From NCBI GenBank assembly GCA_964530165.1, contig CAZGYE010000195.1:1-11140 (forward strand): a stretch of 11,140 bases of DNA. Reading direction: 5' to 3'. This document shows, in pieces, positions 5,980 to 11,140 of this stretch. The translations under genes and the position numbers were made by a program. The DNA comes from CAZGYE01 sp964530165 (GTDB taxonomy: Bacteria > Planctomycetota > Planctomycetia > Planctomycetales > Planctomycetaceae). Each line of letters begins with the position of its first letter. Within the stretch, counting starts at the first letter, position 1. The notes under the pieces were generated by a model that was given only the letters and a program-made list of their open reading frames with translations, searched no databases and was not told where the DNA came from.

Positions 5980-8598
5980 ATGAGATGGTCGGTGAGAGTT
6001 TGCTGGGCACTATGGTTGGTCGGATGCACCGCGCTGGTTTTCGGGCGGTCTCTTCACGCGGAAAAACCTTTCGACTATTTCAGCAATTCGTGGAGCGTCA
6101 TCGGGTTGAAGGACTATCTCGACGGCGCGCGCGTCACGCCCCAGAATGAGCTACTGCTGGCGGGACAGGAAAGGTATCGGCTCTGGTACGGCTGCCACGC
6201 GACGCCGCTCAGCCACAAGCAAACCAAAACGCTCTTGGACGGCTGGCTCCCGGTCGTGTTGCTGACGGCCGAACAGGAAGGGGTGCGTTACGAGTTCAAG
6301 TTCTGGGCCACGCCGTTGCCGACGGTCAAGGATTGGCGGCAAGCTTTCGATTGGCCCACGGAAGGCGAAAACTTTCTCAATTGGATTTGGGTGACGGCGA
6401 CCAACGTTGGCGACAAGCCAGCCGAAGCCGGGTTGAAGGGACAGCGGGTCGGCCGAAAGGACGACGGGCCGGTTTCCTTTGACTGGACGCTCAAACCAGG
6501 TCAAACCGCCCAGGCCGTCATTCGCGTCCCGTTCGCAGCGGCCGACGCTTCGGCTTTCCACGACGCCCAGGCACAGCTTTGGCTGGACCGCACCGTCACG
6601 TTCTGGCGGGACCTCTTCGCCAAGGCCGCGCACTTCGAAATACCCGACCGCAGGGCCGGCAATGCTCTGCGCGCTTCGCACGTGTACCAATTCATCAACA
6701 ACGACCATGGAGTCGTGCAAGGCGGCGAGGGGTTCTACGACATCTTTTATATCCGTGACGGGGCGTATGAGGTCCTGCAGTTCGAGGAGGCCGGATTTCT
6801 CGAAACCGCCCGCAAGGCGCAGGAGGCCTTTCTGTCCGCTCAGCGGCCTGACGGACGGTTCGAATCTCAGAAGGGCCAGTTTGACGCCAATGGCCAGGCG
6901 CTCTGGGAGCTTTGGCAGTTCTATCAGATCACCGGCGATCGCCAGTGGCTTGAGCGAATCTACCCACAGTTGGTTCGCGCGGTCGAGTGGACCATGAAGG
7001 CCCGGCGCCAGGCGCCGCAGGACTCGCCCTTCGCCGGCGTGTTGCCCAATGCGCTGGCCGACGGCGAACATCTGTGGAACGGTAAGTACCACATCGTCGG
7101 TTATGACTTTTGGAACCTGCGCGGTCTGCTGTGCACTGCCGAGGCGGCGCGCGTGTTGGGCAAAACCGACGATGTGGCTAAGTTCGACGCCGAGGCCCGA
7201 GACTACCGCGCGGCGATCGACGCCGCTTGGAAGCGGACCGCCCTGCCCCACTTCCCGCCGAGCTGGGAGACGGCCGGTACGCACTGGGGGAACACCGAGA
7301 CGCTTTGGCCCACGCCGCTGTTCGAGCTGGACGATCCGCGGGTGACGGCGTTGATCACCGAGGTGCGCGAGCGGTTCGGCGGCGGCTTTCACGAGGGAAT
7401 AATTCGTTGGTCGCCCGGAACCGCCCGGTCCGCCATTCATCCTTACATGTCTTCGTACACAACGATGGCGTCGCTGGCCCGCGGCGAGGATGAACAGGTT
7501 GTCGAAGATTTCTACTGGTACCTGCTTCACTCGACGGCCACACACGCGTTCCCCGAGGGCATCTACGATCGGCGGCGGTTCGCCTGGAGCGATACCATCC
7601 CCCACGCCACCGGCGCGTCGAATTACGCGTATCTGTTGCGGCACATGCTCATCCACGAGCAGGGCGAGGAGCTTCACCTGTTGCCGGCCATCCCCGACTG
7701 GTGGCTCGGCAAAGACAAAGTCATTCGAATCAAAGGTGCCCCGACGCACTTCGGACCACTGAGCCTCGAGGTGCTCGGCACTGCCGCCGGCGTGCGGGTG
7801 CAACTTGATCCGCCTCGACGCAGACCGCCCGAGCGGATCGTGCTGCATCTTCCCAAGTCGCGTCCGGCGATCACGCCGCCCAAGGGTGTTGAGGTTGTTC
7901 TCCGTAATGACCAAACCCGCCGCTGGGACCTTGCCGCCGCGATCAAGCTCTACGAAGAGATGAGACCGCAAAAGATTCCCGGCTTGCTCACCCTGCCGCC
8001 GGACACGTCGCCTGCCGCCGAGCAGTGCCAGTTCCTCGATCTCGCCCCGCTGGCCAACACCGATCCGTTCGCGGCGCCGTTCGGTGTTGAGAAGCCGGGA
8101 AAGTTTCTGTTCACGGGCATGCCGGTTGGGTTGCAGAGGATCGGCGGCGTGCCGTTTCGCATTATCGACCCGGCCAAGAACAAGGGTCGCGGCCTGGTGG
8201 TGCTCAAAGGTGGGAGCGGCGGACTTGCCGCGTCTAGTTTTCCACGCGAGGTGGCGATTCCGGTGGGGGCGAAGGGCAAGCGGGTTTTCTTTTTGGGGAA
8301 CGTCGCCGGCTGGAGCACCAGCGATTCAGGCGTCGATGAGTCGGGCGCGGTTGCCGAGTACGTCGTCCATTACGCCGACGGTCACAAGCAAACGATTCCG
8401 TTGATCCTCGCCCGGACCGCTGACGACTGGGCCGGCCGTCCCGTTGCCGATCAGGTCCTCGTTGGTCTCCGCGGCGATCCGTGGCATTTGAACGTCATCG
8501 GCGCGGCTTTGCGGCCCGCGCCCGTTGAGAAGATCGTGTTCCGCGATCTGGGCACGGTTTCTGCGCCGCTGCTTGTCGCCGTGACGATCGAGCAATGA
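5980..8598 (+). CDS. Secreted six-hairpin-type glycosidase-like protein
   Basis: The 872-residue product begins with a Sec signal peptide: basic MRWSVR, a hydrophobic core, and likely cleavage after SLHA (residue 27). Residues 30-200 look like a beta-sandwich ending in WLDRTVTFW. Residues 225-560 carry repeated helical hairpins typical of an (alpha/alpha)6 barrel, with YIRDGAYEVLQFEEAG (257-272), LWELWQFYQITGD (308-320), WSPGTARSAIHPYMSS (477-492), AFPEGIYD (523-530) and HATGASNYAYLLRHML (542-557). Asp260 and Glu526 are the best acid candidates, by position only. Residues 690-872 (LQRIGGVPFRIIDPAKN, then FPREVAIPVG, then FFLGNVAGW) resemble a galactose-binding-like module of planctomycete carbohydrate enzymes. 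Substrate is unknown; GH15/GH63/rhamnosidase-like clans share this fold. GGGGGAAGAGG lies just before the ATG. The stop overlaps the next gene by 4 bp. Antisense long open frames here are shadows. Confidence 0.8.
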   Translation: MRWSVRVCWALWLVGCTALVFGRSLHAEKPFDYFSNSWSVIGLKDYLDGARVTPQNELLLAGQERYRLWYGCHATPLSHKQTKTLLDGWLPVVLLTAEQEGVRYEFKFWATPLPTVKDWRQAFDWPTEGENFLNWIWVTATNVGDKPAEAGLKGQRVGRKDDGPVSFDWTLKPGQTAQAVIRVPFAAADASAFHDAQAQLWLDRTVTFWRDLFAKAAHFEIPDRRAGNALRASHVYQFINNDHGVVQGGEGFYDIFYIRDGAYEVLQFEEAGFLETARKAQEAFLSAQRPDGRFESQKGQFDANGQALWELWQFYQITGDRQWLERIYPQLVRAVEWTMKARRQAPQDSPFAGVLPNALADGEHLWNGKYHIVGYDFWNLRGLLCTAEAARVLGKTDDVAKFDAEARDYRAAIDAAWKRTALPHFPPSWETAGTHWGNTETLWPTPLFELDDPRVTALITEVRERFGGGFHEGIIRWSPGTARSAIHPYMSSYTTMASLARGEDEQVVEDFYWYLLHSTATHAFPEGIYDRRRFAWSDTIPHATGASNYAYLLRHMLIHEQGEELHLLPAIPDWWLGKDKVIRIKGAPTHFGPLSLEVLGTAAGVRVQLDPPRRRPPERIVLHLPKSRPAITPPKGVEVVLRNDQTRRWDLAAAIKLYEEMRPQKIPGLLTLPPDTSPAAEQCQFLDLAPLANTDPFAAPFGVEKPGKFLFTGMPVGLQRIGGVPFRIIDPAKNKGRGLVVLKGGSGGLAASSFPREVAIPVGAKGKRVFFLGNVAGWSTSDSGVDESGAVAEYVVHYADGHKQTIPLILARTADDWAGRPVADQVLVGLRGDPWHLNVIGAALRPAPVEKIVFRDLGTVSAPLLVAVTIEQ
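8595..8598 (+). other. ATGA stop/start overlap coupling two genes
   Basis: The start ATG of the URO-D-like gene is at 8595-8597 and the TGA of the glycosidase at 8596-8598, so the four bases ATGA belong to both. No strong Shine-Dalgarno precedes it, which fits reinitiation by ribosomes leaving the upstream gene. The alternative start at 8634 also lacks a strong site. Confidence 0.65.
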
Positions 8599-9725
8599 CT
8601 CGGCGGACGGACCGCTTCGACGAGAGCAGACAGATGAGTTTTCCTTTGAGTTACTGCCCCCAAGGGGCCACGGTCTTGCAGCGGCTTCGCCGCTTGTACC
8701 AGCGGCGGTCTCAAGAGATCGTGCTGGCGGCGATGGCAGTTCCCAGCCGAGAGTTGGCGGCGTTTGCCGAGCGGCATCGGCCGGGGCGCCAGGAATACCC
8801 GGAACCGAGCGAGCGCGTGCAGTTTTGGGACGCCTTGCTCAAAGAGAGGACCGCGCTCTATGACGACTCGATTCCAACGGCCTACCTGAGCGAGATGGAC
8901 CAAGGATTGTACGGCGGGCTTATTGGAGGCGAGGTGCGGTTTCTCTGCGATCCGGCGAGTGGCTGGATCTCCTCCATGGTTCCGCCCATCTTGCGCGACT
9001 GGTCCGAGTTCGAGCAGCTCTCGTTCAGCACGGAGCACGAATGGTTCCACCGCTACCGGCGTCAATTGGATGTTTTCACCCAGGCGGCCCGCGGCAAGTT
9101 TGCAATCAGTCATTTCATACTGATTAGCGGCCTGAACTTCGTGTTCGAGCTGGTCGGCGCGACGCAGACCTATTTCGATCTGATCGACCGGCCGGAGATG
9201 GTCCGCCGGGCGATCGACCTGGGCTTCGAGCTGAACGTGAAGGTGCAAGAAACGTTCTTCGAGAACACGCCCCTGCTGGAGGGCGGCACCTGCAGCAACA
9301 TGGCCCAGTGGGTCCCCGGACGCATCGTCTCCGAGAGCGTCGATCCATTCCACATGACCTCGATCGATTACTTCCAGCGTTGGGGGCGGGAAAACCTGGA
9401 ACGGATTTTCGAACGTTTTGACGGCGGGGTCTTGCATCTTCATGGCAACGGCCGTCACCTGTTGGAGACCGTGGCGAGCGTCCGCGGGCTGAAGGCGGTC
9501 TTTCTGGTGGACGAGGACGGTTATCCGCCGGTCTTCGCCGAGCTGGAACAGTACAAGAGACGGGTCGGCGACCTGCCTCTGGTTGCCAGCGTGGATTACT
9601 GGAGCTTTTCACAAGCACTCAAGGAGCACCGGCTGACGGGAGGCGTGTTCTACCGAGTCGGCGGAGTTCCTGACTTGGATACCGCCAATCGCTGCATGGA
9701 CCTGGTGAGGGAATACGACGCCTGA
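8595..9725 (+). CDS. URO-D superfamily protein (uroporphyrinogen decarboxylase/corrinoid methyltransferase-like)
   Basis: The 376-residue product resembles the uroporphyrinogen decarboxylase superfamily, which contains heme-pathway decarboxylases and the MtaA/MtbA-type zinc enzymes that move methyl groups from corrinoid proteins. Supporting segments are LIDRPEMVRRAIDLGFELNV (196-215), the CSNMAQWVPGRIVSES stretch (233-248), GGVLHLHGNGRHLLE (277-291), and a C-terminal GGVFYRVGGVPDLDTANRCM region. MtaA-like enzymes have HxCG at the HLHG position; here it is His281-Leu-His283-Gly, so a zinc ligand would be His rather than Cys. The N-terminal arginine-rich signature of true HemE is not visible, so heme synthesis is unlikely. 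The start ATG overlaps the glycosidase stop (ATGA), implying translational coupling; an internal ATG at 8634 (MSFPLSYC) could also be used. No signal peptide, so it is cytoplasmic. Its role with the glycosidase is inferred from the operon. Confidence 0.75.
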   Translation: MTRRTDRFDESRQMSFPLSYCPQGATVLQRLRRLYQRRSQEIVLAAMAVPSRELAAFAERHRPGRQEYPEPSERVQFWDALLKERTALYDDSIPTAYLSEMDQGLYGGLIGGEVRFLCDPASGWISSMVPPILRDWSEFEQLSFSTEHEWFHRYRRQLDVFTQAARGKFAISHFILISGLNFVFELVGATQTYFDLIDRPEMVRRAIDLGFELNVKVQETFFENTPLLEGGTCSNMAQWVPGRIVSESVDPFHMTSIDYFQRWGRENLERIFERFDGGVLHLHGNGRHLLETVASVRGLKAVFLVDEDGYPPVFAELEQYKRRVGDLPLVASVDYWSFSQALKEHRLTGGVFYRVGGVPDLDTANRCMDLVREYDA

Positions 9726-9836
9726 AAGCTGCCGCAGTTTGGCCCTTCTCCCGTGTGACATAGGAAACGGACAACTTCCGCCGCTGCCAGCAAACATCCC
9801 TTCAAACCGCTGAAGTGTTACAATTTTTCAATGCGG
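9726..9836. other. Convergent gap between URO-D-like gene and RND pump gene
   Basis: These 111 bases separate the 3' ends of two convergent genes. I see no strong stem-loop followed by a T run on either strand, although TTTTT occurs at 9824-9828 just past the RND stop. Any terminator here is weak or factor-dependent. Confidence 0.5.
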
Positions 9837-11140
9837 TCACGACACGCTCACGGGCTGATCGCGATCGGCCGTGATGGAATCGACATCCCCGGGTTGTTCG
9901 GCGTCGGGCCGGGACAGTGCGTCGCGGGGTTCGTCATCGGTGTTCAGACCGGCCGCATGGCCGTAAATCGTGAAGAACGACGGCACAAGGACCAGCACCA
10001 GCGCGGTCGAGCAGACCAGACCGAAGCAGAGGCTGTTGGCCATCGGAATGAGGATTTGCGCCTGGAGCGACGTTTCCGTCAGCAGGGGAAACATGCCGGC
10101 GACGGTTGTTAACGAGGTCAACAGCACGGGACGAAAGCGGCGCTGTCCGCTTTCCAGAATCGCTTGCCGCAGGGGCGCGCCCGCTTTCAACCGCGTATTG
10201 ACGAAATCAACCAGCACGATCGAGTCGTTGACAATAATTCCGGTCAGCGCGACCAGTCCGAGCACGCTGAACAACGTCAGCGGCAACCCCATCGCGGCAT
10301 GTCCCCAGATGGCCCCCATCACGCCGAACGGAATCACCCCCATGATGATCGCCGGTTGAACATACGAGGTAAATTCGACGGTCAGCAACACGTACATCGC
10401 CAAGAGGGCGATCATCAGTCCCACGAACAGACTCTCGATCGATTCGACCGACTGCTCCTGCTGCCCCTCCCAGCGGACGCGAACCCGGGGATGTTGGCGC
10501 AGCAATTGGGGTATGAATCCGGATTTCAGGTCGCGGACAATCCGGGCAGCATTGGCCTGGGCCTCATCGACATCGGCCGTGATGGTAATCGAGCGCATTT
10601 GATTGAGCCGATTGATCTCCGAATAGCCCTGCGCCACACGAACGGCAGCCAGTTCCGTGATCGGCCGCTGAACACCGTCGCCGGTATCCACGCGCAACTC
10701 CCTGAAATCCGCAAGCGAATGACGTTCTTCAGCCGGATAGCGAACCATTAGCTTGACCTCATGCCGGCCGCGCTGCAGACGCATGACCTCCTGCCCGTAA
10801 TACGCGGCTCGCACCGATTGCGCCACTGCTTCGAGCGGCACGCCCAGGTCCCGGGCGTTTTTCTTGAGTTGAAGCTGCAACTCCCATTTCCCGGGTCGGG
10901 AGTCGTCGGTGATGTCGAAGACGCCGGGATAGCCGGCCAGTTTGGCTTTGCACGCCTCGACAGCCGCCTCCAGCGATTTCATTCGAGGTGCCGGAGCCAG
11001 AAGTTTGAATTCGATCGCCTGGCCGCCCGGCCCCATCGCGAGCGATTGAAATGTTACACTCTCGGCCCCGGGAATCGATCCAACCTCACGACGCCATGCG
11101 TCCACAATCTGCTGACTGGTGGCGTCCCGCTGTGTGGTGT
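9837..11140 (-). CDS. RND-family efflux transporter, C-terminal half (partial)
   Basis: The frame is open through the right edge (the codons before 11105 read TTQRDATSQQI) and about 433 residues are visible. It is the inner-membrane pump of an RND tripartite system, which exports drugs or metals using the proton gradient. The visible part starts in the second periplasmic porter/docking domain (GSIPGAESVTFQSLAMGPGG) and continues through LEAVAQSVRAAYYGQEVMRL and RPITELAAVRVAQGYSEINR. It then enters the last five transmembrane segments: SLFVGLMIALLAMYVLLTVEF, PAIIMGVIPFGVMGAIWG, VLGLVALTGIIVNDSIVLVD, RFRPVLLTSLTTVAGMFPLL, and NSLCFGLVCSTALVLVLVPS. GIIVNDSIVLVD and RPVLLTSLTTVAG are RND signatures. 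After FFTIYGHAAG comes a roughly 40-residue acidic, cytoplasmic tail ending VSVS. Substrate is not decided; it aligns best in style with AcrB/MdtB-like pumps. The upstream membrane-fusion partner would lie outside. Confidence 0.92.
   Translation of the reverse strand, partial: TTQRDATSQQIVDAWRREVGSIPGAESVTFQSLAMGPGGQAIEFKLLAPAPRMKSLEAAVEACKAKLAGYPGVFDITDDSRPGKWELQLQLKKNARDLGVPLEAVAQSVRAAYYGQEVMRLQRGRHEVKLMVRYPAEERHSLADFRELRVDTGDGVQRPITELAAVRVAQGYSEINRLNQMRSITITADVDEAQANAARIVRDLKSGFIPQLLRQHPRVRVRWEGQQEQSVESIESLFVGLMIALLAMYVLLTVEFTSYVQPAIIMGVIPFGVMGAIWGHAAMGLPLTLFSVLGLVALTGIIVNDSIVLVDFVNTRLKAGAPLRQAILESGQRRFRPVLLTSLTTVAGMFPLLTETSLQAQILIPMANSLCFGLVCSTALVLVLVPSFFTIYGHAAGLNTDDEPRDALSRPDAEQPGDVDSITADRDQPVSVS

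Noticed and set aside
5705..6010. 101-residue minus-strand frame containing a hydrophobic stretch (LWLAFVMLPLLL)
   Set aside because: It overlaps the start of the glycosidase gene and the REP-like segment, shows no family similarity I recognise, and ends in low-complexity residues.
6151..7971. 606-residue minus-strand open frame
   Set aside because: It lies antisense to the glycosidase-like gene; long antisense frames are common in GC-rich DNA and this one lacks any recognised domain.
8451..9458. 335-residue minus-strand open frame
   Set aside because: Antisense to the 3' end of the glycosidase and most of the URO-D-like gene, with no motif or initiation signal.

Overview
The window is GC-rich bacterial DNA that reads like a planctomycete chromosome (Pirellulales-like). 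The main clues are a very long protein combining an N-terminal CPKC...CPKC zinc ribbon, an acidic linker, one membrane segment and a huge exported part that opens with a 'DLAYLPPDSELIVSIRIADFW'-type segment, a variant cold-shock protein, and a secreted six-hairpin-type glycosidase followed by a URO-D-like protein. The lineage is inferred from remembered family features; no search was run.

Layout, left to right. (1) 1-232, minus strand: remnant of an IS1634-like (IS4 superfamily) transposase. It joins an N-terminal piece directly to the C-terminal 'YKSLARVERAFRSLKTVDL' piece, so the catalytic middle is missing; it runs off the left edge. (2) 543-1382, minus strand: a thymidylate synthase-fold enzyme of the divergent, archaeal-like type with all recognisable catalytic residues and an Asn at the dUMP-selecting position. 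Between it and the transposase lies a nested inverted-repeat region (421-495). (3) 1383-1783: divergent control region with a palindrome overlapping a candidate promoter. (4) 1784-4810, plus: 1008-residue zinc-ribbon/membrane/STN-like protein of unknown function. (5) 5168-5365, plus: 65-residue cold-shock domain protein with a convincing extended -10 promoter, a tandem 10-bp repeat just upstream, and a strong hairpin terminator. (6) 5423-5979: no convincing gene, lower GC, one possible REP-like remnant. (7) 5980-8598 and 8595-9725, plus: a secreted glycosidase-like protein and a URO-D-superfamily protein sharing a 4-bp ATGA overlap, a two-gene operon. (8) 9837-11140, minus: C-terminal half of an RND efflux pump, cut by the right edge and convergent with the operon.

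The genes do not form one obvious pathway. The clearest functional unit is the glycosidase/URO-D-like pair, which may act on a modified (possibly O-methylated) glycan. No CRISPR array, tRNA or rRNA was seen. I found no strong case for a wholly new system. The observations most worth checking are the coupled glycosidase/URO-D-like pair with an unusual HxH metal-site variant, the non-canonical thymidylate synthase, the zinc-ribbon/STN architecture, and the compact regulatory repeats.
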